A stretch of 16,132 bases of DNA, from NCBI GenBank assembly GCA_937930135.1, contig CALGVO010000163.1, forward strand, positions 1-16,132, in the 5' to 3' direction. The notes under the pieces are model-generated. The model made no database searches and had not been told where the DNA came from. It worked only from the letters and a program-made list of their open reading frames with translations. The translations under genes were made by a program, and so were the position numbers. This document shows positions 7,522 to 14,061 of this stretch, one piece after another. Positions within the stretch are counted from its first letter, which is position 1. The number at the start of each line of letters is the position of its first letter. The stretch comes from an uncultured Synechococcus sp. (GTDB taxonomy: Bacteria > Cyanobacteriota > Cyanobacteriia > PCC-6307 > Cyanobiaceae).

Positions 7522-7733
7522 CTTTCAGAGGGTGGAGTTACGGGCGATCGGCCCTGATGGATCCAAACCCAAACCAAGGCAGCCAACTGAAGGGGCAACA
7601 GACAGGCCAGGACGGGACGCAGGAACAGTTGCGAGCCCTCGGAGAGGTTGCCACCCATCGCAGCAGCGCTGCAGGCGGCACATCCCAGCAACAGGATGGT
7701 CGCTGCGGGGGGCGCCAATCGGGAGCGAGGCAT
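7494..7733 (-). CDS. Small membrane protein of unknown function (79 residues)
   Basis: I do not recognise this small protein. It has two hydrophobic stretches, about residues 9-27 (with LLLGCAAC) and 36-58 (FLRPVLACLLPLQLAALVWVW), then a Ser/Pro/Glu-rich tail after WIHQGRSP. It could have two membrane helices, or one signal-like helix and an anchor. The case for its being real is position: its ATG forms a TGATG junction with the stop of the TM2 gene, the same arrangement as rsmH/DUF456 in this window, and the hydrophobic layout is sensible. Its last 28 bases overlap the end of menI on the other strand. The other open frames in this interval have a less plausible composition. It would be the last gene of the menA-menC-menE-TM2 run. 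Function unknown. Confidence 0.6.
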   Translation of the reverse strand: MPRSRLAPPAATILLLGCAACSAAAMGGNLSEGSQLFLRPVLACLLPLQLAALVWVWIHQGRSPVTPPSESQPSESSPI

Positions 7734-8011
7734 CAGAACCAGGCCTTCTGGCCATCGAGATACAGCTCCCGGAATTCCTCCGGCGTTTTGGTGAGATAAA
7801 TCACTCCCTCGATCAAACCGATCACACCCATCACAAACGACGCTGCACCACAGGTCACAACGCCACCGGCAATGCTCACCACCAGCATGATGATGCCGGC
7901 ATTGTGATAACCGAGCACAAATTTGTGCACCCCAAATGAACCGAGAAAGACACCCAGCAACCCCGCCGCCAACTTCTTATTGCTGATTTCCGTCTCAGAC
8001 AGGCTGGTCAT
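7733..8011 (-). CDS. TM2 domain-containing membrane protein
   Basis: This 92-residue protein has a TM2 domain: two membrane helices joined by a short turn. The domain signature runs KKLAAGLLGVFLGSFGVHKF (12-31) into VLGYHNAGIIML, followed by a second hydrophobic region of about 44-75 with GGVVTCGAASFVMGVIGLIEG. The C-terminus, TPEEFRELYLDGQKAWF, is charged. TM2 proteins are found across bacteria and animals and have no single known role. The ATG at 8011 is chosen over a GTG three codons earlier. The 5' end overlaps the end of menE by 17 bases and the stop overlaps the start of a 79-residue gene, so it appears to be part of the men transcript. A role in quinone metabolism is not implied by the sequence. 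Confidence 0.88.
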   Translation of the reverse strand: MTSLSETEISNKKLAAGLLGVFLGSFGVHKFVLGYHNAGIIMLVVSIAGGVVTCGAASFVMGVIGLIEGVIYLTKTPEEFRELYLDGQKAWF

Positions 8012-9281
8012 CACAAGCACGGAGCTGTTTCGCTTCTAGCGACTGAAGCCAGGCCTGCCAACGCGGCCGTTGCCATTTTCCGGCCGCCGTCGGGGCCAGA
8101 TCGGGGCAACCATGCCAGGCGATCGGCCGCTCCGCCGGCAACCAGTCAGCCACCAGAGCCTGCAACGCGCGCAGCCGCTCCATGCCGCCATCGCCATCGC
8201 CCGACCCCGGCGACCAGCGCACCAACGCCACCAGCCTCTCGCCCCACTCCGGATCCCTGACCCCCAGCAGCAGCAGGGCCTGCACAGGCAGCTGATTCGC
8301 CCGCACCGAGGCCATCAGCCGCAGCTCCAACTGATCGGGGAACACCGTGACGCCGCCGGAATGGATCGCGCCATCCAGGCGTCCGAGGATCCGCCAGCTC
8401 ACACCCCCCTCCAGCTCACGCGGCGTCGCCAGATCACCGGAGCGCCACCAGCCGCCCCCATCCGCCAGGGGCTCAAGCGACCCATCCGCCTGACAACGCG
8501 CCAGCGCCAGGCGAGGACAACGCACGGCCAGGGCTCCCTGGGTATCGACCCGCAGCTCCACATCATCCAGCGGCGCACCACAGCCGTCGTCACCCCTGAG
8601 AAACGCCGCCGGGGTCTGGGCCGCCACCATCGCCGCTGTTTCCGTGGCGCCATAACAGGGCGACAGGGGAAGCCGGGCCTGCCGAGCGCGTTGCGCCAGG
8701 TCGTCAGGCAAGGCGGCACCCCCCACCCAGATCACCGTCATGGCACGCAACCACTCGATGCCGGCGGGATCCTTCAGCAGACGGGCCAGTTGGGTGGGCA
8801 CCAGCGACAGCAGCATCGGCCGATCACGCCAGCGCCGCTGCTGCCGGCACCACTCCAGCAGCGCGCCGGGGCGCTTCATCAGAGCCGGAGACAGCCAACC
8901 ATGGCAGGCACCCCACTGCTGTGCCCTCCACCAGGGCATCAGACCGCTCACATGCTGCAGCGGCAACGGGTTCCAGATCTGCACCTCCGAGGGGGCGAGG
9001 CCGAGGGCCTCCAACCAGCGCGCTGTCGCGGCAGCCGATTGATCGCAATGGGCGAGCGGCTGCAGACAGTGCTGACGGCCGCCGCTGCTGCCACCACTGG
9101 CGAGCACCAGACCAGGCCCCGGCGGTAGCTCCACAGATCGAGGCACCAGCTCCGGATCTCCCGCCGAGGCACGGAGGCCCTGCAGCTGCAGCCAGCCACC
9201 AGCGGCGAGCTCCAGCGTCAAGCGCTCCGCCGCCTGGTCGAAGGCCTGCGGATCACAGCGCAACTGACGCCAAGCCGTCAT
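7995..9281 (-). CDS. menE: o-Succinylbenzoate-CoA ligase (OSB-CoA synthetase)
   Basis: This 428-residue enzyme of the acyl/aryl-adenylate-forming (ANL) superfamily activates o-succinylbenzoate with ATP and CoA, feeding naphthoate ring closure in phylloquinone synthesis. The order of core motifs is typical: P-loop-like LVLASGGSSGGRQH (58-71), VGGAALP (186-192), CYGATETAAM (209-218), RSGDLA (280-285), LGRLDGAIHSGGVTVFP (299-315), and near the C-terminus TAAGKWQR (398-405) with the adenylation Lys402. The N-terminal region is shorter than in long acyl-CoA ligases, as in other cyanobacterial MenE proteins. The ATG at 9281 overlaps the menC stop as ATGA, which decides the start over a 52-residue upstream extension. 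It follows menC and menA in a tight unit; identification as menE rather than a generic ligase relies partly on that context. Confidence 0.93.
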   Translation of the reverse strand: MTAWRQLRCDPQAFDQAAERLTLELAAGGWLQLQGLRASAGDPELVPRSVELPPGPGLVLASGGSSGGRQHCLQPLAHCDQSAAATARWLEALGLAPSEVQIWNPLPLQHVSGLMPWWRAQQWGACHGWLSPALMKRPGALLEWCRQQRRWRDRPMLLSLVPTQLARLLKDPAGIEWLRAMTVIWVGGAALPDDLAQRARQARLPLSPCYGATETAAMVAAQTPAAFLRGDDGCGAPLDDVELRVDTQGALAVRCPRLALARCQADGSLEPLADGGGWWRSGDLATPRELEGGVSWRILGRLDGAIHSGGVTVFPDQLELRLMASVRANQLPVQALLLLGVRDPEWGERLVALVRWSPGSGDGDGGMERLRALQALVADWLPAERPIAWHGCPDLAPTAAGKWQRPRWQAWLQSLEAKQLRACDDQPV

Positions 9282-10297
9282 GCTCCCTCCATCACCGCGG
9301 CGTGCTCCGCCGCCGCGTTCCACACCTGCTGCGGATCCTGGCTGAACAAAGGGCCCGGCGGACACCAGCCCGGGGCCAAGCCGGGAGCCGTGGGGGTTGG
9401 GCCCCGTTGCTGCAACGCCGCCAGCAAGGCGAGCCACCGCGCACCGATGCCGGTTTCAAAGGCGGTGCTCAGCATCAGCCGAGGGGTACCCGCCTGCAAC
9501 TGCCGCAGCAATGGGCGGGGGTCGCCCTCCAGCAGCGGCCGCCGCACCTGCCAACCGCGCCAGTGCTGCCGCCAGGCCGGATGCAGCTGCAACGTTTCAT
9601 CCAGCGCCACGGGCACACGCTCCGCCAACTGCCCCAGTCCCTCCAGGTCATCCAGCGCCAGGGGCTGCTCCAACCACTCGAGTCGAGGGTCACCCCTCAG
9701 CGCCTCTGCCCAGCGTTCGGCGGTCGGGCGATCCCATCCCGCGTTGGCATCCAGGCGCAACCGCACCTGGGGCGGCAGCCGCTCCAGCAACTCCGCCAAC
9801 AACGCCCACTCCAGGGCGGGATCTGCTGCGGCCACTTTCCACTTCAACGTTCCCCCCTCCCCGGCCTGACCCGCTGCCAGCCAGCGCTCCAGAGCCGCTG
9901 GCATCGCCTCGCCGGCCGGCAGCAGCTGGGCCGAAGCTGGAGCCGCCAGCCAGGGTTGCCCATCACCGGCAGCGGATCCCACCACGCCGTCCAGTTCGGC
10001 CAGGGCAGCACCAAGGGCAAAGGCCAAGGGCGGCGGCCCGTGCTGCAACCGAGCGTTGAGCATCGGCCGATCACAGCACACAGCAGCCGGTTCCAACCAC
10101 CCGGCCAGGGCTTCAGCGCAGCGTTGCCCCATCCCCGGATCCAGTGGCGCCAGCTCACCCCAGCCCAACCGACCCGTCGCCGGTTCCTCCAGGCGCAGCA
10201 ACCAGCCGGAGCGCTGCCGCCAACAGCCATGGGCCGTCTGCAGCGGCCTGTGGAGCGCGAAGCGATAGGGCCGGATCTGCAGCCGCAGCGTTGTCAT
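9278..10297 (-). CDS. menC: o-Succinylbenzoate synthase (enolase superfamily), with Arg at the second Lys position
   Basis: This 339-residue enolase-superfamily enzyme dehydrates SHCHC to o-succinylbenzoate. Landmarks are GWGELAPLDPG (46-56), the KxK pair Lys152-Trp-Lys154, and three metal ligands: Asp183 in RLDANAGW, Glu210 in LEQPL and Asp233 in ALDET. The C-terminal catalytic lysine of OSBS enzymes, usually in a KP motif, corresponds to VRRPLLEGD at 251-259, so Arg253 appears to replace it. STAFETGIGARWLALLAAL (277-295) is family-like. Start: ATG at 10297, or a GTG one codon earlier; either lies within five bases of the menA stop. The 3' end overlaps menE by four bases. If the Arg is tolerated the enzyme is a normal MenC. 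The intact genes around it argue against a pseudogene, and no frameshift is visible. Confidence 0.92.
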   Translation of the reverse strand: MTTLRLQIRPYRFALHRPLQTAHGCWRQRSGWLLRLEEPATGRLGWGELAPLDPGMGQRCAEALAGWLEPAAVCCDRPMLNARLQHGPPPLAFALGAALAELDGVVGSAAGDGQPWLAAPASAQLLPAGEAMPAALERWLAAGQAGEGGTLKWKVAAADPALEWALLAELLERLPPQVRLRLDANAGWDRPTAERWAEALRGDPRLEWLEQPLALDDLEGLGQLAERVPVALDETLQLHPAWRQHWRGWQVRRPLLEGDPRPLLRQLQAGTPRLMLSTAFETGIGARWLALLAALQQRGPTPTAPGLAPGWCPPGPLFSQDPQQVWNAAAEHAAVMEGA

Positions 10298-10301
10298 CAC
10301 T

Positions 10302-11291
10302 TCAACCGGATGGCCCCAGCCCCAGCACGGGCTCCAGCACCGGCCCCAGGGCCAGGCCGAGGCTCAGACCCAGGCCATTGAACGCCTGAAAACGCAGGGC
10401 CAGAAATTTGCTTTGGCTGATCCGCTCCGGCACGTGATGGTGATCCCGCAACAGGCGAATCAAGGCAGCACCGGCCGGCAGCCCTGCCGCCGCCAGCAGG
10501 GCGGTGACAGGCCAGTCGCCCTGCAGCACGGGCGCCCACTCCAAAGCCAGGGTGCCGGCCACCATCCAGGGGATCAGGGCTGCAGCGCGGGCCGTGCCCA
10601 ACCGCACCACCGGCGATCGCTTGCCATGGGCCGCATCCTCCTCCACCTGATGAAAGTGGGAACAGAAGAGCACCAGGGTGGTGGCCAGGGCAGGGCCGGC
10701 GCCCAGGCTCAGGGCCGTTCCCCAGGGCACCGCTCCAGCATCGGTTGCACCAGCACCGGCTGGAGACAGCACAAGCAGGGCTGCCGCCGTCGCGAACGGA
10801 CCGAACGCCAACCAGCAGAGTGGTTCCCCCAACCCCAGATAGCCCAGCCGGAACGGTGGCCCCTGATAGAGATAGCCCAGGCCGCAGCTCAGCAGCACCA
10901 GCACGAGCACGGCAGGGCTGCTGCGCCAGGCCAGGGCCAGCATCAGCATCAGTCCGCTGAGCAGAGCGCCATGGGCGAGCCGGCGCACCGGACGGCGCCG
11001 ACCGAGCAAGGCCACCACCGAGTGGGGTTTGGCGACGGTGTCGACCCCGGTGTCGGCATCAAACAGGTCATTGCTGAGGTTCTCCCAGAGGAGCAGGAGC
11101 ACCGCCGCGACCAGAAACCCGAGAAACTGGCCCCAGCGCACCGTCTGGGCGCTACCGAGGCGCCAGCCCGCCGCCAGCACCACCGGCATCACGGCCACCG
11201 AATACATCGGCCACTTGATCGCGGCTTTCCACAACCGCCGGCGATCGCCTGCAGGGGCGTGAAGGGATGCAACAGCCTGGCGATCTGGCAT
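10302..11291 (-). CDS. menA: 1,4-Dihydroxy-2-naphthoate phytyltransferase (UbiA family)
   Basis: This 329-residue integral membrane prenyltransferase attaches the phytyl chain to DHNA with loss of the carboxyl group, giving the phylloquinone precursor for photosystem I. The two Asp-rich motifs are clear: NLSNDLFDADTGVD (71-84), a NDxxD-type site, and FHQVEEDAAHGKRSPVVRLG (213-232). About eight or nine hydrophobic segments are visible, for example 57-69, 107-121, 127-143, 157-175, 236-250, 262-281 and 306-321. The ATG at 11291 is supported by AGGGG at 11300-11304, eight bases upstream; another ATG at 11315 would add eight residues. It is the first gene of a minus-strand unit with menC, menE and two small membrane-protein genes, and diverges from menF. 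Cyanobacterial context points to phytyl rather than long polyprenyl chains. Confidence 0.95.
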   Translation of the reverse strand: MPDRQAVASLHAPAGDRRRLWKAAIKWPMYSVAVMPVVLAAGWRLGSAQTVRWGQFLGFLVAAVLLLLWENLSNDLFDADTGVDTVAKPHSVVALLGRRRPVRRLAHGALLSGLMLMLALAWRSSPAVLVLVLLSCGLGYLYQGPPFRLGYLGLGEPLCWLAFGPFATAAALLVLSPAGAGATDAGAVPWGTALSLGAGPALATTLVLFCSHFHQVEEDAAHGKRSPVVRLGTARAAALIPWMVAGTLALEWAPVLQGDWPVTALLAAAGLPAGAALIRLLRDHHHVPERISQSKFLALRFQAFNGLGLSLGLALGPVLEPVLGLGPSG

Positions 11292-11359
11292 GGACTGGAC
11301 CCCTGAGGCCCGCATGAAGGCCCATACATTTGAGCAGCATCCCTTTCCCCGCCGCCCGG

Positions 11360-12775
11360 ATGACGGCCGCGCCCGCCAATCCCCACGCTGTCAGCAGCTT
11401 CAGCGATCTGCTGGATCAGGCCCTGACGGCCTGGCGCGGGCGTCAGGGAGAGGAAGGGGTGTTCAGCCTGGCCCTGCCGCTGCATGGGGTCGATCCCCTG
11501 CTCCAGTTGCCGTTGCTGAGCGCCGCCGATCCGTTCCGCTTCCTCTGGGACAGCGCCCCCGGCCTGAGCCTGGCCGCAGCTGGGCGCTGCCATCACCTCG
11601 ACCTGGCTGGCCCGCGTCGGTTTGAGCTCGCCCAGCGCTTCAGCGATACAACCCTGGCGCGGATTCTGGATGCAACGCCGGAGGCTCCAGCGCAGGCGCG
11701 CTCACGGATCCTGCTGGCCTTCGCCTTTTTCGAGAGCAACAGCGAGCAGCACCCCAGGCCCTCCATGCCCTCGGTTCAGGCGGTGCTGCCCCGCTGGCAA
11801 CTCAGTCGCCATGGCCGCCAGGGCTGGCTGCGACTGCATGGCAGCGTCAGCCAGAGCGCCGATGTGCGCCACCTGGCGGAAGCGATCTGGCAGATGGCTC
11901 AACGGCTGGAGCAGTGTCGTCACTCTCCCTTGCCAGCGTGGTCGACAGCCATCAGCGGCACCACCACCCCTGGAGCCTGGCAGGAGCGCTATGCCCCGGC
12001 TCTGCGCCGAGGCCTGGATCTGGTGAATGGGGGCGACCTGCACAAACTGGTGCTGGCGGTGCGGCAGTCGATTGAGCTCCGGGCCCCGCTCGACCCCCTG
12101 CCACTCCTGCAGCGCCTGCGGCAACAGCAGGCCGGCAGCTGCCGGTTCCTCTGGCAACGCAACAACGACGACAGCTTCTTCGGCGCCTCGCCTGAGCGGT
12201 TGCTCTGCCTGCGCAGCGATCAGCTGCGCAGCGATGCCCTGGCGGGGACGGCCGACAAGGGCGATCGCGGTGATGCCCTGCTCCGTTCCGACAAAGATCG
12301 GCGCGAACACGAGCTGGTGGTGCAGGCCATCACCGACCATCTGCGCGCCCAGGGGCTCAGCCCCCGCCGGCCCCGCCGCCCCCAGCTGGCGCGCCATGGC
12401 CACCTGGTGCATCTCCACACGCCGATCACGGCCGCTGCCGCTGGGCGGGCACCGCTTGCTCTCGCGGAGGCCCTCCACCCCACACCCGCCGTTGCCGGCC
12501 TGCCCCGGCGGGAGGCAATCAGCTGGCTGCGCAGCCTGGAGCCCTTTGAACGCGGGGGCTATGCGGCACCGATCGGCTGGATCGACAACGCCGGCGATGC
12601 CGACCTGCGCGTGGCCATCCGCTGCGGCCATGCCAGCGGCTGCCAGCTCGATCTCACCGCGGGGGCCGGTCTGGTGCGCGGTTCGGTAGCGGAACGGGAG
12701 CTGCAGGAAGTGGGCCTCAAACTCACCGTGCTGGCGGATCAGCTGGAGCTTCAGTCCGTACCGCTCGCCAGCTGA
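11360..12775 (+). CDS. menF: Isochorismate synthase
   Basis: This 471-residue chorismate-utilising enzyme converts chorismate to isochorismate, the first step towards phylloquinone. Conserved catalytic-domain motifs in order are DLHKLVLAVR (226-235, with the likely general-base Lys229), GASPERLL (275-282), ALAGTADKGDRGD (293-305), SDKDRREHELVV (310-321), HLHTPITA (351-358), LHPTPAVAGLPR (372-383), ERGGYAAPIGWID (397-409) and AGAGLVRGSVAERELQE (434-450). The N-terminal 200 residues are variable, as usual. Two starts are possible: ATG at 11360, or TTG at 11330 preceded by GAAGG nine bases upstream, which would add ten residues. Sequence alone does not settle this. It diverges from menA, so the short gap probably drives both halves of the pathway. 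The last 25 bases overlap gshB tail to tail. Confidence 0.95.
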   Translation: MTAAPANPHAVSSFSDLLDQALTAWRGRQGEEGVFSLALPLHGVDPLLQLPLLSAADPFRFLWDSAPGLSLAAAGRCHHLDLAGPRRFELAQRFSDTTLARILDATPEAPAQARSRILLAFAFFESNSEQHPRPSMPSVQAVLPRWQLSRHGRQGWLRLHGSVSQSADVRHLAEAIWQMAQRLEQCRHSPLPAWSTAISGTTTPGAWQERYAPALRRGLDLVNGGDLHKLVLAVRQSIELRAPLDPLPLLQRLRQQQAGSCRFLWQRNNDDSFFGASPERLLCLRSDQLRSDALAGTADKGDRGDALLRSDKDRREHELVVQAITDHLRAQGLSPRRPRRPQLARHGHLVHLHTPITAAAAGRAPLALAEALHPTPAVAGLPRREAISWLRSLEPFERGGYAAPIGWIDNAGDADLRVAIRCGHASGCQLDLTAGAGLVRGSVAERELQEVGLKLTVLADQLELQSVPLAS

Positions 12776-13689
12776 GCCTGAAGCCGTTCGATCACCTGAT
12801 CGGCAAGCGGTTGATCCATCAGTCGCTCCACCTCTCGGATGCCGGTGGGGCTGGTGACATTGATCTCACTGAGCATGCCACCGATCACATCAATCCCCAC
12901 GAAGAACAAGCCCTCGGCACGCAGGGATGGAGCCAGCGCCGCACAGATGTGGCGTTCGCGCTCGCTCAGCTCCGTGGCTTCGGGATGGCCCCCGACCGCC
13001 AGGTTGCTCCGGAACTCCCCCCGCTTCGGACGGCGGTTCACCGCGCCGAGCGGTTCACCGTCCACCAGCAGAATCCGCTTGTCACCGTCGCTGACCTCGG
13101 GCAGGAAGCGCTGGGCCATCACCGGCAGCCGCTCCTGCTCGGTGACCAGTTCCAGGAGCGCCCCGAGGCCTGGGGCATCCGCCGCCACCCTAATCACACC
13201 CAGACCGGCACGACCGCCGAGGGGTTTGAGCACGATGTCGCCCTGCTCCTGGGCAAAAGCCGTTAATTCGGCCACACGACCGGCCACCAGGGTGGGAGCC
13301 ATCCAACGACTGAAGCGGAGGGCGCCGAGTTTTTCGTTCCAGGCCCGCAAGGACGACGGACGATTGAGCACGCGCACACCGGCCCGCTCCGCCACCTCCA
13401 GCAGATGGGTGGCGTAGAGATAGGCCTCATCCACCGGCGGATCCTTCCGCATCCAGATCACGCTGAATCCTTCGAGGGGGAGGCGCTCGAGGGCACCGAC
13501 CTCAAGCCATGGCTCGGGCTGAACCATCGCCGCCATCGCAATCGGGGCATCACCCATCGCGATCAGATCGGCGGGCGTGCAGGCCCAGAGCTCATGGCCG
13601 GCTCTGCCGGCGGCCTGCATCAGGGCCGCCGTGGAATCTTTGCTCGGGTTGATGCGCTGGAGGGGATCCAGCACGAACAGGTGACGCAT
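12751..13689 (-). CDS. gshB: Glutathione synthetase
   Basis: This 312-residue ATP-grasp ligase joins gamma-glutamylcysteine and glycine using ATP, the second step of glutathione synthesis in the cytoplasm. Features include the N-terminal LDPLQRINPSKDSTAALM (7-24), WMRKDPPVDEAY (79-90), LNRPSSLRAWNEKL (108-121), the ATP-grasp loop IVLKPLGGRAGLGV (152-165), GDKRILLVDGEPLGAVNR (202-219), RGEFRSNLAVGG (223-234), and the metal-binding FVGIDVIGGMLSEINVTSPTG (263-283). The length is typical for bacterial GshB. The ATG at 13689 matches the family N-terminus; a 26-residue upstream extension belongs to the glutaredoxin region. It starts 11 bases after the glutaredoxin gene, which uses glutathione as its reductant, so the pairing makes functional sense. 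Confidence 0.97.
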   Translation of the reverse strand: MRHLFVLDPLQRINPSKDSTAALMQAAGRAGHELWACTPADLIAMGDAPIAMAAMVQPEPWLEVGALERLPLEGFSVIWMRKDPPVDEAYLYATHLLEVAERAGVRVLNRPSSLRAWNEKLGALRFSRWMAPTLVAGRVAELTAFAQEQGDIVLKPLGGRAGLGVIRVAADAPGLGALLELVTEQERLPVMAQRFLPEVSDGDKRILLVDGEPLGAVNRRPKRGEFRSNLAVGGHPEATELSERERHICAALAPSLRAEGLFFVGIDVIGGMLSEINVTSPTGIREVERLMDQPLADQVIERLQAQLASGTD

Positions 13690-13700
13690 GGAGGGGAGCG

Positions 13701-13964
13701 TCAGGCGGCGCCGGCGAGCAGGGCATCGAGCTCTCCGGCCCGTTCGATCGCATGCAGATCGTCGCAACCGCCGATGTGGCGATCGGCGATGAAAATCTGC
13801 GGCACGCTGCGTCGACCGTCACCGCGGGCTGCCATCGCATCCCGCGCCGGCTCGTCGCCATCGATGGCGTACTCGGTGTAAACCACACCCTTGCGATCGA
13901 GCAGCTGTTTCGCACGCACGCAGAACGGACAGAAACGCCAGGTGTAGATCTCAACCGCAGCCAT
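13701..13964 (-). CDS. grxC: Glutaredoxin (dithiol, CPFC)
   Basis: This 87-residue GrxC-type glutaredoxin reduces protein disulfides and glutathionylated proteins using glutathione. The active site is Cys12-Pro-Phe-Cys15 in YTWRFCPFCVRAKQLL. The fold is supported by the cis-Pro loop SVPQIFI (53-59) and by GGCDDL (65-70), which bind glutathione in the family. Cyanobacterial dithiol glutaredoxins often carry CPFC rather than CPYC. The start at 13964 gives the expected short N-terminal strand (AAVEIYTW). Glutathione synthetase follows after 11 bases in the same direction, a likely two-gene unit. The promoter would lie in the 97-base gap shared with prfB, which holds an inverted repeat. Confidence 0.95.
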   Translation of the reverse strand: MAAVEIYTWRFCPFCVRAKQLLDRKGVVYTEYAIDGDEPARDAMAARGDGRRSVPQIFIADRHIGGCDDLHAIERAGELDALLAGAA

Positions 13965-14010
13965 TGGGCCCCATCACTCGACGGCAATCCTATGCAGGGC
14001 TTGGCGAGGG

Positions 14011-14042
14011 CGACCTGGGCGGCCACTCCCCAGGCCAGGTCG
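14011..14042. promoter_or_regulatory. Inverted repeat in the grxC-prfB divergent gap
   Basis: CGACCTGG at 14011-14018 is matched by its exact complement CCAGGTCG at 14035-14042 across a 16-base spacer. The spacer also contains CCCAGG, which can pair alternatively with CCTGGG at 14014-14019. It could be an operator or an RNA hairpin. There is no T-run after it on either strand, so it is not an intrinsic terminator. An 8-base dyad of this kind can occur by chance in 16 kb. Confidence 0.3.
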
Positions 14043-14061
14043 TTCGGTACGGTTGCCACAA

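Noticed and set aside
8921..10381. Plus-strand open frame of 486 codons antisense to menE/menC
   Set aside because: It is rich in Pro, Arg, Gln and Ala and has no domain motifs, typical of a GC-rich shadow frame; the minus strand holds clear enzyme motifs throughout.
11702..12631. Minus-strand open frame of 309 codons inside menF
   Set aside because: It is a shadow of menF, whose catalytic motifs occupy the plus strand.
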